This document shows, in pieces, positions 33,280 to 43,291 of a stretch of 64,000 bases of DNA. The DNA is from Chryseobacterium angstadtii (GTDB lineage Bacteria; Bacteroidota; Bacteroidia; Flavobacteriales; Weeksellaceae), in the NCBI RefSeq assembly GCF_001045465.1, contig NZ_LFND01000002.1:186001-250000 (forward strand). The letters run 5' to 3'. Every line of letters starts with the position of its first letter. Position 1 is the first letter of the stretch. The notes below the pieces were generated by a model. That model saw nothing but the letters and a program-made list of their open reading frames with translations. It was not told the DNA's origin and searched no databases. The position numbers and the translations under genes are program-made.

Positions 33280-35352
33280 ATGTCAATACACTTTAATCCG
33301 CGAGATATCACATGGCTTGCTTTCAATGAAAGAGTTCTGCAGGAAGCTATGGACGAAAATGTCCCTTTACATTTAAGAATACGTTTCCTGGGAATTTTCT
33401 CCAACAATTTAGATGAATTTTTCAGAGTACGTGTAGCCGGATTAAAGCGTGCTATGGATTTTAAAGAAAAAGTAATTGCCGAGTCTTTTTATCAGCCGCC
33501 GTCAAAAATCCTTCAGCGGATCAATGAAATAGTAATCAGGCAGCAGCAAAATTTTGATAAAACCTGGAAGCACATTCAGACTGAAATGGCAACCCACAAG
33601 GTTTCTATCAAAACTTCTAAAAATCTCACCGCCAAACAGAAAGAATTTGTAAGACAATACTTTGATGAAGTGGTGGAATCTAATGTGATTCCCATCCTTC
33701 TTCACGAAAATACGCCTATGCCTTATCTGAGAGACAAGAGTCTGTATCTTGGGGTGGCCATGAGAAAAAAAGACTGGCAGTATTCCAGTAATTATGCGAT
33801 TATTGAAATTCCGTCCCGTTTTGTAGGAAGGTTTGTCCTGCTGCCAACGGAAGATCCGGAAGAAAAAAATGTGATGCTGCTGGAAGATGTCATTACTTTC
33901 AACCTTCCGCATATTTTCTCTTATTTCGGTTATGACGAATTTGCAGCCAATGCCTTTAAAGTAACCAAAGATGCCGAACTGGAGCTGGATAATGATATCC
34001 GCACCAATTTCGCAGAAAAGATAGAAAAGGGACTTAAAAACAGAAGAAAAGGAAAACCTACCCGTTTTGTTTTTGATAAAGATATGGATAAGGCTCTGCT
34101 TGAACTCCTGATCCGAAAATTAAATTTAACGAAAAAAGACAGCATTATTCCCGGTGGGAAAATTCACAATTTTAAACATTTTATGGATTTCCCTGATGTT
34201 TTTGAGGCCTACGAAAGACCTGTGGAAAGAACTTCTTTCACGCATCAGGCTTTTGAAAACGGAGAGAGGGTAACGGATGTTATTTTAAAGGAAGATGTTC
34301 TTCTAACCTTCCCTTATCATAAATACAATCCGGTGATTGACCTTCTGCGTGAAGCCGCCATGGACCCGGATGTAAAGTCTATACAGATCACCGCTTACCG
34401 CCTTGCCAGCAGTTCAAAAATAAGCAACGCACTGATCTATGCCGCCAGAAATGGTAAGGAAGTAACTGTTATGCTGGAACTTCAGGCCAGATTTGACGAA
34501 GAATCCAACCTCAATTGGAAAGAAATGCTTGAACCTGAAGGCATCACTGTGCTCATTGGTCTTCCGAATAAAAAAGTACATGCTAAACTTTGTGTAATCA
34601 AGAAAAGATCACACAACAAGACTATTCAATATGGTTTTGTAAGTACCGGAAACTTCAATGAAAAAACAGCAAGAATCTATGGAGATCATTTGCTGATGAC
34701 TTCGGACAGAGGTATCATGGCAGATATCAATAAGGTATTCAATGTTCTGAAAAAGCCTAAAGATGATTTCCTGCCTATTTTGAAGACCTGTAAAAATTTA
34801 ATGATCTGCCCGCAGTTTATGCGTGAAAAGATTGTTCACCATATTGATAAGGAAATTGAAGAAGCTAAAGCAGGAAGAAAAGCGGAGATTATTGTCAAGG
34901 TGAATTCTATGAGTGATAGAGCTTTGATTGAAAAACTGTACGAAGCCGCTAACGCCGGAGTGGTTACCAAAGCCATTGTAAGAGGAATCTACTGTCCTGT
35001 TAATCAGAAAGAGTTTAAAGAAAAAATAAAAGCCATAAGCATTGTAGATGAATATCTGGAACATGCAAGGGTAATGTACTTCTACAACAAAGGTGCGGAA
35101 GATATGTACATCTCTTCTGCCGACTGGATGACCCGTAATCTCGACTACAGAATTGAAGCAGCTGCAAAGATCACCGATAAGGAACTGAAGAAAGAATTAA
35201 AAGATATTCTCGACATTCAGTTGAGAGATAACGTAAAAGCTCGTATTTTAGACAAAAAATTGAGCAACGAGTATGTCCGCAACGAAAAAAAGGAATGCCG
35301 TTCTCAAATAGAAACCTATAAATATTTAAAAGCTAAAACAAGCAAGAAATGA
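33280..35352 (+). CDS. ppk1: Polyphosphate kinase 1
   Basis: A 690-residue enzyme that makes polyphosphate from ATP. The N-terminal domain opens ITWLAFNERVLQEAMDE and NNLDEFFRVRVAGLK. The two phospholipase-D-like catalytic domains contain the autophosphorylated His in KKVHAKLCVIKKRS and the second His in YLEHARVMYFYNKG. AYRLASSSKISNAL and SADWMTRNLDYRIE are further family blocks. Length is normal. It overlaps the exopolyphosphatase gene by 4 bp, so synthesis and breakdown of polyphosphate are coupled at the transcript level. Confidence 0.97.
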   Translation: MSIHFNPRDITWLAFNERVLQEAMDENVPLHLRIRFLGIFSNNLDEFFRVRVAGLKRAMDFKEKVIAESFYQPPSKILQRINEIVIRQQQNFDKTWKHIQTEMATHKVSIKTSKNLTAKQKEFVRQYFDEVVESNVIPILLHENTPMPYLRDKSLYLGVAMRKKDWQYSSNYAIIEIPSRFVGRFVLLPTEDPEEKNVMLLEDVITFNLPHIFSYFGYDEFAANAFKVTKDAELELDNDIRTNFAEKIEKGLKNRRKGKPTRFVFDKDMDKALLELLIRKLNLTKKDSIIPGGKIHNFKHFMDFPDVFEAYERPVERTSFTHQAFENGERVTDVILKEDVLLTFPYHKYNPVIDLLREAAMDPDVKSIQITAYRLASSSKISNALIYAARNGKEVTVMLELQARFDEESNLNWKEMLEPEGITVLIGLPNKKVHAKLCVIKKRSHNKTIQYGFVSTGNFNEKTARIYGDHLLMTSDRGIMADINKVFNVLKKPKDDFLPILKTCKNLMICPQFMREKIVHHIDKEIEEAKAGRKAEIIVKVNSMSDRALIEKLYEAANAGVVTKAIVRGIYCPVNQKEFKEKIKAISIVDEYLEHARVMYFYNKGAEDMYISSADWMTRNLDYRIEAAAKITDKELKKELKDILDIQLRDNVKARILDKKLSNEYVRNEKKECRSQIETYKYLKAKTSKK

Positions 35353-36233
35353 AGATCGCAGCGATAGACATAGGAAGCAACGCCGCCAGACTTCTGATCA
35401 ATGAAGTAAAGATCAGCAACAGAAAACCAGAATTTATAAAACTTAATCTTTTAAGAATCCCTCTGAGGCTGGGCATGGATGTTTTCACCATGGGAATGAT
35501 TGGTGAGGAAAGAGAAAAAATGGTCATTGATTCCATGAAGATTTTCAGCGACCTGATGAAGATCTATAAGGTAGACCACTACCGGGCCTGCGCCACAAGT
35601 GCTATGCGCGATGCCTCGAACGGGAATGAAATCATAGAAAAAGTTCAGGAAACTTCAGGAATCAATATAGAAATTATTTCCGGTGACGAAGAAGCTACAT
35701 TAATCTACGAAAACCATGTTGCAGAAGGTCTTGATAAGGAATTCGCCTATCTGTACATTGATGTGGGAGGAGGTTCCACAGAGCTTACTTTTTATGAAAA
35801 TGGAAAAATGGTGTATGAAAAATCCTTCAATATAGGAACCATCCGTCTTCTGAATAATCTGGTGACTCCAGAAAACTGGCAGGAGATGAAGGAAGAGATC
35901 AAGCACAATATCGTCAGTAAAAAACCTATTGTAGCGATTGGTTCCGGTGGAAACATCAATAAGGTTTTCTCTATGAGTAAAACTAAAGACGGAAAACCAA
36001 TGACCCTTGCTCATCTTAAAAAAGTATATAAAGAATTTAATGCACTTTCTGTGGAGGAAAGAATGACAAAACATACGCTCAGAGAAGACAGAGCTGATGT
36101 TCTGGTTCATGCTTTGAGGATTTTCAACAATGTAATGTCCTGGTCTGATATCAACAGGATTTTTGTTCCTAAAATTTCTGTTGCAGACGGACTGATTCAC
36201 AATATTTACAGCAACCTGCACAAAAAAAAATAA
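35349..36233 (+). CDS. ppx: Exopolyphosphatase, Ppx/GppA family
   Basis: A 294-residue protein of the actin-like ASKHA fold. It has the N-terminal phosphate loop AAIDIGSNAARLLINEV, ACATSAMRDASNG and the second loop YIDVGGGSTELTFYENG. It lacks the C-terminal HD-like domain of E. coli Ppx, as is common for the short form. It removes terminal phosphate from polyphosphate or from pppGpp. The start codon overlaps the ppk1 stop (ATGA), a translationally coupled pair. Confidence 0.92.
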   Translation: MKIAAIDIGSNAARLLINEVKISNRKPEFIKLNLLRIPLRLGMDVFTMGMIGEEREKMVIDSMKIFSDLMKIYKVDHYRACATSAMRDASNGNEIIEKVQETSGINIEIISGDEEATLIYENHVAEGLDKEFAYLYIDVGGGSTELTFYENGKMVYEKSFNIGTIRLLNNLVTPENWQEMKEEIKHNIVSKKPIVAIGSGGNINKVFSMSKTKDGKPMTLAHLKKVYKEFNALSVEERMTKHTLREDRADVLVHALRIFNNVMSWSDINRIFVPKISVADGLIHNIYSNLHKKK

Positions 36234-36254
36234 ATTTACGACACGCTATATCAT

Positions 36255-36290
36255 AAAACCCGGCCAGCTTTTGACCGGGTTTTGTTGTAT
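36255..36290 (+). terminator. Terminator of the ppk1-ppx operon
   Basis: AAAACCCGG/CCGGGTTTT with an 11-base loop is followed by GTTGT. Beyond it, up to 36463, only AT-rich spacer is seen. Confidence 0.8.
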
Positions 36291-36463
36291 AAAAAATCAC
36301 TCTCTTTTAATTGGTTTGCCATAATAATAAGATTACAGATGTTATTTTATTTACTGTATTATGCAATCATTTCATATTATTCTTCAGAAATGTAAAATTT
36401 TTGCTGTAAATTTAAAGTAATACTAAATCTTAATACGTCATACATCATATCAACAGAGAAAAA

Positions 36464-37117
36464 ATGAATCCGATCAAAATAATTCTTACAGGAGCAACCG
36501 GTATGGTAGGTGAAGGGGTATTAATGGAATGCCTTGAAAACCCGAATGTGTCTGAAATATTGAGTGTAAGCAGAAAGCCCTCAGGAAAAACCCATCCGAA
36601 ACTCAAAGAATATCTCGTTCCTGATTTTTTATCCATCAGTCCGGATGACGAAAATCTTAAAGGCTATGATGCGTGCTTTTTCTGTGCGGGAGTCAGCAGT
36701 GTGGGCATGAATGAAGAAGATTACACCAGGATTACTTATGATACTACCCTTCATTTTGCTCAAGTGGTTTTAAAACAAAATCCGGAAATGGTTTTCAACT
36801 ACGTTTCAGGGGCTTCTACAGACAGCACAGAAAGTGGAAAACTGATGTGGGCCAGGGTAAAAGGCAGAACGGAAAACGCTTTGAAAAAATTAGGATTCAG
36901 AAATGCGTTCAATTTCCGTCCGGGATTCATGAAACCGGTTGAGGGTCAGATCAATGTAAAATGGTTCTTTAAACCATTTATTTGGTTTTTTCCTGTTTTT
37001 TTTCCTTCAAAATCATTAACTTTACACGAAGTGGGCAGAGCGATGATTAATGGGGTGCACAAAGGCTATCCTACATCCGTTTTAGAAATTAGGGACATTA
37101 AAAATTTAGCAATATGA
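36464..37117 (+). CDS. NAD(P)-binding epimerase-like protein
   Basis: A 217-residue single-domain Rossmann protein of the atypical SDR/NAD(P)H-binding type. The dinucleotide motif is LTGATGMVGEGVLMECLENP. Later FFCAGVSSVGMNEEDYTRIT and VFNYVSGASTDSTESGKLMW follow the extended-SDR pattern, but the usual YxxxK is replaced by a serine-rich segment. It resembles the HTATIP2/oxidoreductase-like group of uncertain substrate. It overlaps by 4 bp a 51-residue membrane peptide gene. Confidence 0.85.
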   Translation: MNPIKIILTGATGMVGEGVLMECLENPNVSEILSVSRKPSGKTHPKLKEYLVPDFLSISPDDENLKGYDACFFCAGVSSVGMNEEDYTRITYDTTLHFAQVVLKQNPEMVFNYVSGASTDSTESGKLMWARVKGRTENALKKLGFRNAFNFRPGFMKPVEGQINVKWFFKPFIWFFPVFFPSKSLTLHEVGRAMINGVHKGYPTSVLEIRDIKNLAI

Positions 37118-37269
37118 GAGATATGGTAAAAAGAATCGTTCTCGTTATTTTTGTACTCCTGGTTCTCACTGCAGTTTCAGGGTATTTTTATATGCAGAAA
37201 CATCCACTTGAAGGAAAAACAGCGGTAGAGAAAACATTGAATTTTTCGGGAAGCAAAGTGAGTAAATAG
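37114..37269 (+). CDS. 51-residue single-pass membrane peptide
   Basis: A short frame whose ATG overlaps the stop of the preceding gene (ATGA). It gives a 51-residue product with basic start MRDMVKR, a membrane helix (IVLVIFVLLVLTAVSGYFYM) and a short outer tail (QKHPLEGKTAVEKTLNFSGS). The overlap points to translational coupling with the NAD-binding protein. No family recognised. Confidence 0.6.
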   Translation: MRDMVKRIVLVIFVLLVLTAVSGYFYMQKHPLEGKTAVEKTLNFSGSKVSK

Positions 37270-37600
37270 TGAATAGTGAATAGCGAAGAAAGCAAAAAGG
37301 CAAAATCGCTGATTTGCTAATTAGCTTATTAACCGACTTGCTTGTACTATTCTTTTTGCTGTTTTGCCATTTCGCTAATTCATCTAATTAACCCGCTTAC
37401 CTGCAATATCCTTTTTGCAATTTCGCCTTCCCTGCTATTTTGCCTTTCGCCTTAAAAAAATCCAATAAGTAAATACACTAATTTGTATATTAACCAACCC
37501 ACTTGTATTATTCTTTTCGCTAATTTGCTTTCTTAGCCTTCTTAGCCATTTACCTTTTCACTCATTCCCCATTCATATTTTCCACCTTTCCACAACATCT
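37270..37600. repeat. Degenerate tandem repeat region
   Basis: At least three imperfect copies of a unit of roughly 60 bases, each of the form CTAATT...TTAACC..CTTG...ATT(C)TTTTTGC...TTTCGCC. They begin near 37310, 37371 and 37475. The word set (TTTGCTAA, TTCGCC, TTTTTGC) is also found in the spacer at 16197-16326. The region contains no reading frame. Confidence 0.6.
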
Positions 37601-37691
37601 GTTACCTTTTTATTAAACATTTATTAAAATTCCATTAAAATACTTGCGATGTATAAAGTTCATTTTTGCATAAATCTAATGCACGTAAAAA

Positions 37692-40600
37692 ATGACCAAC
37701 AACTATCTATTAAAAGGATCTGTCATTGCCGCATTCTTCCTTCAGGGCGGGCTTTTCGGACAGACGCTTATCCATTACTGGAATTTTAACAATAATACTT
37801 CTGCAGCATCCATTACAACCCCTTCTTCCACATTGGTCGGAGGATCTCTTGCCGCCATAGCCGGAGGAACCAGCGAAATAGATTTTGCAGGCGGTACCGG
37901 ACAAAATTTTAATGTAGATAATTTCAATACAAGAAATGGAGATCCTTCCGGAACCCATTTAAGATTCAACAATCCGATTGGAGGAGCATTACAATTCAAC
38001 CTTCCTACAACCGGTTACCAAAATGCCATTGTAAAGTTTACCACCAGAAGATCCGGACAGGGTGCAGGAACTCAGACATGGTCTTATTCAACGAACGGAA
38101 CCACTTTTGTGCCGTACCAGACCGTGAGCCCACAGGATGCAAATCCTCAGCTGATCACTTTCGATTTTTCCGCTGTTTCAGGTGTTTCCAATAATCCTAA
38201 TTTTAAATTAAAAGTGGAGTTCTCAGCAACTGGAGGAGGAACGGGAGGAAATAACCGTTTTGACAATTTCACCATGGATGCCACTGCTTCCGGAGGAACA
38301 GACACTACTCCGCCCACAGCAGCTTACCTTCCCGCCAACAACACAAATAATGCTTCCATCTCTGTAAATCCAACTATTTCCTTCAATGAAAATGTAAGAC
38401 TTACAGACAATTCCGCGATCACCGATTCTAATGCACAAAACCTGGTAGAATTCCGTTTGGGAAATGCTTCAGGTACTCAGGTTCCCTTTACAACAACTTT
38501 CAGCAACAATAAAATCACAGTAATTCCTGCAGCCACATTGACTGCCGGACAGACTTATTATCTTGCTCTTAAACCTAATACAGTTGAAGACTTTAGCGAT
38601 AACGGTATTACGACGGTAACTTCCACCAGCTTCACGACCGCAGGAACCACAGTTTCACTGGATAAAAATTTCATTAAGGTGAATGAAAATGCAGGGACGC
38701 TGGCTTTCAAAATCAATGTGACCAATCCTTCGGCGGCAACGGTAAATCTTGTCGTAAAACCTGCCCCGTTCAGTACTGCGGATAATAATGATTTCACACT
38801 GGCCAATCAGACCATCAATATTACTCCATCCACAACAAGCTATACCGTCAATATTCCCATTATTGATGATACACTGGAAGAACAGCAGGCAGAATATTTC
38901 GTACTGAGCCTTGAAAATCCAACCGGAGCAACCATTTCCGGAGACAATACGGCCACTGTTTATATTGTGGATAACGACAAACCTGCTCCGGTTCCTTCCG
39001 GGCAGATTCAGTTGAATTATGTAGGCAGCTTTGATCCTTCAGGAAACAATAACAGTTCTACCGAAATTGTAGTTCATGATCCTGCTACTCAAAAGCTATT
39101 CACGATCAGCTCATTGACAGACGTTTTTGATATTATTGATTTCACTAATCCTACGGCTCTGTCGGTCGTTAGAACAGTCAATATGGCTCCATACGGAGGA
39201 ATTACAAGCATTGCGGTTAAAAACGGTATTATTGCAACCGCTTCTCCGAATGCAGATCCTCAACAAAATGGCTCTGTTGTGTTTTTTGATATCAACGGAA
39301 ATTTCCTGAAACAGGTAAGTGTGGGAGCTCTTCCGGATATGGTGGCTTTCACTCCGGACGGAACGAAAGTGATTACAGCAAACGAAGGTGAACCCAATGA
39401 TGCCTACACCGTAGATCCTGAAGGAACCATCAGCATTATTGATATTTCAGGAGGGATCGGAAATCTTACGCAGAGCAATGTCACCACTCTGAATTTTAAC
39501 AGTTTCGATTCTCAGGTAGCCGCTTTAACAGCGACAGGACTTAGAAAAATAAGAACGAATAATACGCTTTCGCAGGATTTAGAACCTGAATATATTACTG
39601 TAAGTGCAGACAGCCAAAAAGCCTGGGTAACGCTTCAGGAAAACAATGCAGTCGCCGAAATTAATTTAGCCACAAAAACCATTTCCGGCATCTGGGGATT
39701 AGGTAAAAAAGATATGAGTCTTCCGGGTAACGGTTTTGATGCTTCGGATAACAATGGTGAAATCTTAATCGCCAACTGGCCTGTAAAAGCTTATTATATT
39801 CCGGATGCGGTTCAGAATTACAAAATAGGAAACACCAACTATATCGTAACCGCTAATGAAGGTGACGAAAAAGATCTTTCAGGATACAGCGAAAGAACAA
39901 CGGTGGGAGCCAATACTTATACACTGGATCCGGCCCTGTTTCCTCAGGCCTCAGTTTTAAAAGCCTCTCATAATCTGGGAAGATTCAGAGTTTCCAGCGC
40001 AACAGGAAATACGGATGCAGATGCTGACTTTGAAGAAATTACCGCTTTAGGAGCACGTTCATTCTCTATTTTCAATGCTGATACCAAACAATTGGTTTAT
40101 GACAGCGGAGACCGTTTCGAAAGGTATATCGCAGCCAATCATCCCCTGATTTTCAATGCTGACAATGAAAGCAACGGAGCGAAAAACAGAAGCCGTGCGA
40201 AAGGTCCGGAGCCGGAAGGAGTTGCTTTGGCCACTATCAGCGGGCAAACATATGCTTTCATTACTCTGGAAAGAACCGGAGGGGTAATGGTTTACAATAT
40301 CTCTGATCCCAACAATCCTACATTCACAGATTATAAGCATTCGCGCTCAACATCTGCTTATGGTGGCGATAATGGACCTGAAGGTATTACCTACATCGCT
40401 CCGACGAATACCACCACCGGAAAAGGTTATATTATTGTTGCCAATGAGATCAGCGGAACATTATCAACCTATGAGGTGGCCACTCCTATTACTTTAGGGA
40501 CAGGTGAAGTAAAAACTGAGAAGGCAACATTCACGGTATTTCCAAATCCTGTAACGAAAGGGAATACACTGTATTTCAACAGAGCACAGGATTATGAATT

Positions 40601-40730
40601 GTTTGATATGTCCGGGAAAATGCTCGGAAAAGAGAAAAATGCTTTAACGATAGACACTTCAAAACTTTCCACAGGAGTTTATCTTGTGAAAACATCTGAA
40701 GGAGATGTGAAGAGAGTGATTGTGAAGTAG
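37692..40730 (+). CDS. Large T9SS-secreted protein, choice-of-anchor I type beta-propeller
   Basis: A 1012-residue exported protein. After the signal peptide comes an N-terminal beta-rich domain (TLIHYWNFNNNTSAAS) to about residue 205. Next is an SbsA-like Ig domain (PPTAAYLPANNTNNASI), then a Calx-beta domain (VSLDKNFIKVNENAGTLAFK to ATVYIVDND). The long propeller-like region of the choice-of-anchor I type includes TPDGTKVITANEGEPNDAYT, YIVTANEGDEKDLSGY and GPEPEGVALATISGQTYAF. The last 70 residues form a type A T9SS sorting domain (FTVFPNPVTKGNTLYF ... GVYLVKTSEGDVKRVIVK). It should be secreted by the type IX system and anchored on or released from the cell surface. Related propellers are sometimes phosphatase- or esterase-linked; activity is unknown. 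Confidence 0.9.
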   Translation: MTNNYLLKGSVIAAFFLQGGLFGQTLIHYWNFNNNTSAASITTPSSTLVGGSLAAIAGGTSEIDFAGGTGQNFNVDNFNTRNGDPSGTHLRFNNPIGGALQFNLPTTGYQNAIVKFTTRRSGQGAGTQTWSYSTNGTTFVPYQTVSPQDANPQLITFDFSAVSGVSNNPNFKLKVEFSATGGGTGGNNRFDNFTMDATASGGTDTTPPTAAYLPANNTNNASISVNPTISFNENVRLTDNSAITDSNAQNLVEFRLGNASGTQVPFTTTFSNNKITVIPAATLTAGQTYYLALKPNTVEDFSDNGITTVTSTSFTTAGTTVSLDKNFIKVNENAGTLAFKINVTNPSAATVNLVVKPAPFSTADNNDFTLANQTINITPSTTSYTVNIPIIDDTLEEQQAEYFVLSLENPTGATISGDNTATVYIVDNDKPAPVPSGQIQLNYVGSFDPSGNNNSSTEIVVHDPATQKLFTISSLTDVFDIIDFTNPTALSVVRTVNMAPYGGITSIAVKNGIIATASPNADPQQNGSVVFFDINGNFLKQVSVGALPDMVAFTPDGTKVITANEGEPNDAYTVDPEGTISIIDISGGIGNLTQSNVTTLNFNSFDSQVAALTATGLRKIRTNNTLSQDLEPEYITVSADSQKAWVTLQENNAVAEINLATKTISGIWGLGKKDMSLPGNGFDASDNNGEILIANWPVKAYYIPDAVQNYKIGNTNYIVTANEGDEKDLSGYSERTTVGANTYTLDPALFPQASVLKASHNLGRFRVSSATGNTDADADFEEITALGARSFSIFNADTKQLVYDSGDRFERYIAANHPLIFNADNESNGAKNRSRAKGPEPEGVALATISGQTYAFITLERTGGVMVYNISDPNNPTFTDYKHSRSTSAYGGDNGPEGITYIAPTNTTTGKGYIIVANEISGTLSTYEVATPITLGTGEVKTEKATFTVFPNPVTKGNTLYFNRAQDYELFDMSGKMLGKEKNALTIDTSKLSTGVYLVKTSEGDVKRVIVK

Positions 40731-40734
40731 CCCG

Positions 40735-40920
40735 AGGTTGCGGGGTACGAGTTTTTTAGTTTCGGGATGCGGGTTTCGAGATACGGGATATGGGTTGCGG
40801 GGTTAGAAAGTTGCGTCAGTACATCAATCCAAAAATATTGAATGAACCGACCAATATCTGGTGGCTGAGGCCCTCGAAGCCACCAGCAGTAATCTCTTCT
40901 CTCTAAAATCTTACCTCTTC
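40735..40920 (+). repeat. Dispersed intergenic repeat, copy B
   Basis: Same family as the segments at 18038-18240 (opposite orientation) and 43990-44228 (same orientation). It contains GGTTAGAAAGTTG, then AATATTGAATG, ACCGACC and the core stem CTGGTGGCT/AGCCACCAG at 40858-40886. It is the most diverged of the three. Confidence 0.75.
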
Positions 40921-40969
40921 ATTCGCCCTTTCTAACAATAGAAATGTCTTAAAAATATAGTTCAGTTGA

Positions 40970-40998
40970 TAAGGTCCCGGATTTTCCGGGGCTTTTTT
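40970..40998 (+). terminator. Possible terminator
   Basis: AGGTCCCGGA/TCCGGGGCTT with a TTT loop is followed by a T run. It lies 33 bp before the next start codon and downstream of repeat copy B. Confidence 0.6.
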
Positions 40999-41030
40999 GT
41001 ATATTCATAACGGGACTTAAATATATTAAT

Positions 41031-41645
41031 ATGGATATGGAAAAGATAGAAAGAGCAAAATCTACTATCTGGGATTTTGGAAATGAAATTCTTTATAACT
41101 TATGCAAAGAGCATTTTGAACATTTAAACGAGGAAGTTATTATCACAAAGACATTATTTATAGGAAGAATCTATGCTGCTGCAATTGAAAGAAGAAAAAT
41201 AAAAATTGATCAAATTAACAACGATAATTTTTACATTACTAAAGTTGCACCAGCTTTTAAAAACTCAAATTTGGATAGTAATCTAAAAATCCTAAAAAAT
41301 TCATCATTAAATAATATATGGGAAATCCTTACAACGCATAAGGAATTACAAAATATATTAAAGAAAATAACTAACCTTGATAAAAGATCTTTTTCATCTA
41401 AATATCTGCACTTTCATCTTCCGGATTTATTTTTTATTTATGATACCAGAGCTGTAAATTCTATGAATGAAAATTACCCACAAAAAATCCCTAATAAATA
41501 TCGCGAGATAATAAACAGTGAACATGTGGATAGAGAATATGCTAAATTTTTCTGCAAATGTCTATTATTAAAAGAGCAATTGGAATCAGAAAGTACAGAA
41601 ACCATCACACCTCGGATTCTTGATAATATTTTAATCCACCCATAA
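41031..41645 (+). CDS. AT-rich hypothetical protein
   Basis: A 204-residue, probably helical soluble protein (start MDMEK; the Met at residue 3 is also possible). Its clearest block is SSKYLHFHLPDLFFIYDTRA near residue 125, a wording I associate with uncharacterised proteins sometimes found in accessory or defence regions, but I cannot name the family. It is notably richer in A/T and Lys/Asn/Ile than its neighbours. It lies alone between repeat copy B and a convergent flotillin operon. Recent acquisition is possible. Confidence 0.7.
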   Translation: MDMEKIERAKSTIWDFGNEILYNLCKEHFEHLNEEVIITKTLFIGRIYAAAIERRKIKIDQINNDNFYITKVAPAFKNSNLDSNLKILKNSSLNNIWEILTTHKELQNILKKITNLDKRSFSSKYLHFHLPDLFFIYDTRAVNSMNENYPQKIPNKYREIINSEHVDREYAKFFCKCLLLKEQLESESTETITPRILDNILIHP

Positions 41646-41682
41646 AAAATCCCTGAAAATAAAATTTTCAGGGATTTTTCTT
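41644..41682. terminator. Bidirectional terminator
   Basis: AAATCCCTGAAAA/TTTTCAGGGATTT with a short AT loop and A/T flanks lies between the converging orphan and flotillin genes. Confidence 0.85.
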
Positions 41683-43261
41683 ATCCTTCTTTTGAAGAGT
41701 TATCCTTCGATGGTTCCGGATTCATATCATCAAAATTCTTTTTTTCTTTCTTTTCCGGAACAGTGATAATTTCTTTTTTCACCTCATCCGGTTTTCCTTT
41801 CAAATAATCGGGTAAATTAAGACCTGCCATATTAAACAGATCGTTCAGCGGAGGGACGGTTTTCATCATCCCTGAAACGAAATTGGCCGTAGAGCTATTT
41901 CCGTCCTGTCCATTTCCGCTATCCCAAACGGTTACTTTATCGATCTTGATATTTTTAACTGCTTCCACCTGGGTTTTAACCAATTCAGGAAGTTTTTCAA
42001 TTAACAATAACTGGAAGGCGCTGTTGGTATCGCCTCCTGCAGCCTGTACTACTTTGTCATAACCTTCAGCCTGCTTCGTCAGAATCTCATAAAGACCTTT
42101 CGCTTCGGCTTCCATTTTAGCGAAAATAGCATCTGCTTCTCCTTTTGCCTGTAATCTGATTTTTTCAGCTTCGGCCTGGGCGTCAATGATGGCTTTCTGT
42201 TTTGCAATTTCTGCGTGGACTACAATATTGGCCTGTTGTGTAGAACGTTCTCTTTCTGCTCTTGCCGCTTCGGCTTTTTGTTCAGCAAGATAAGATTCTT
42301 CAAGAGATTTTGCAGCCTGTACCTTTTCTGCAGCCGTTGCGATTCTTAATGCTTCCGCTTCTTTTTCCCTTCTTTCGGCATCTGAGTTCGCAATGGTAAT
42401 TTTTGCTTCGTTTTCCCCTTTTACCGCGATAGAGTTCGCTAAAGAAGTGGCAATTCTCGATTCTTTTTCAGCTTCTGCTTTACCGATAGATTCATCTTTT
42501 ATAGCAGCGGCAATACTGATTTCTTTATCTTTTTGCGTGATGGCAATCTTTACATCTCTGTCTCTTTGCGTCTCGGCAATCTGAGTATCTTTTTCCCTGT
42601 CGGCAATTGCTTTTCCGGTTTCCCCGATTTTCGTTTGTTCAGCAACACTGATGATGGCTTCGTTAATCGCTTTTGCAGCCGCTTCTTTCCCCAAAGCTTC
42701 AATGTATCCGGATTCATCCCGGATATCCGTAACGTTTACGTTGATCAGTTTTAAACCGATTTTCTTCAATTCCGTATCTACGTTTTTAGAAATATTATCC
42801 AGGAACTTATCTCTGTCAGAGTTGATCTCTTCAATCGTCATCGTGGCAATCACCAAACGAAGCTGTCCGAAAAGAATATCTTTGGAAAGCTCCTGAATCT
42901 GCTCCTGTGACAATCCTAATAATCTTTCTGCTGCATTCCCCATAGAATCCGGTTCTGTAGAAATAGCAATGGTAAATCTACACGGTACGTCTACACGAAT
43001 GTTCTGTCTGGATAGCGCATTGGTAAGATTAGCCTCAATAGAGATCGGTTTCAAATCAAGATAGGCAAAATCCTGAATCACGGGCCATACAAAAGCACCT
43101 CCCCCATGAATACATTTCGCAGAGCTGCCTCCTGTTTTTCCGTAAATAACTAAAATTTTATCCGACGGACATCTTTTATACCTCGAAATAAGGGCTAAAA
43201 ATGTGACGAATAGTACAAATACAATAACTAGTATAAGAATAAGACTTCCTGGTATGGCCAT
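41681..43261 (-). CDS. Flotillin-like SPFH membrane scaffold protein
   Basis: A 526-residue flotillin (YqiK/FloT type). It has an N-terminal membrane segment (LILILVIVFVLFVTFLALIS), an SPFH/band-7 domain (about 30-210, with VDVPCRFTIAISTEP and LINVNVTDIRDESGYIEALG), and a long Ala/Glu/Lys coiled coil to about residue 400 (EAEKIRLQAKGEADAIFAKM). A soluble tail ends in charged residues. Flotillins organise membrane domains and help oligomerise membrane complexes. The upstream gene is NfeD-like, which is the standard partner in bacterial flotillin operons. Confidence 0.93.
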   Translation of the reverse strand: MAIPGSLILILVIVFVLFVTFLALISRYKRCPSDKILVIYGKTGGSSAKCIHGGGAFVWPVIQDFAYLDLKPISIEANLTNALSRQNIRVDVPCRFTIAISTEPDSMGNAAERLLGLSQEQIQELSKDILFGQLRLVIATMTIEEINSDRDKFLDNISKNVDTELKKIGLKLINVNVTDIRDESGYIEALGKEAAAKAINEAIISVAEQTKIGETGKAIADREKDTQIAETQRDRDVKIAITQKDKEISIAAAIKDESIGKAEAEKESRIATSLANSIAVKGENEAKITIANSDAERREKEAEALRIATAAEKVQAAKSLEESYLAEQKAEAARAERERSTQQANIVVHAEIAKQKAIIDAQAEAEKIRLQAKGEADAIFAKMEAEAKGLYEILTKQAEGYDKVVQAAGGDTNSAFQLLLIEKLPELVKTQVEAVKNIKIDKVTVWDSGNGQDGNSSTANFVSGMMKTVPPLNDLFNMAGLNLPDYLKGKPDEVKKEIITVPEKKEKKNFDDMNPEPSKDNSSKEG

Positions 43262-43291
43262 AAATAGTTTTTATAAAATGGTTATAATGAT

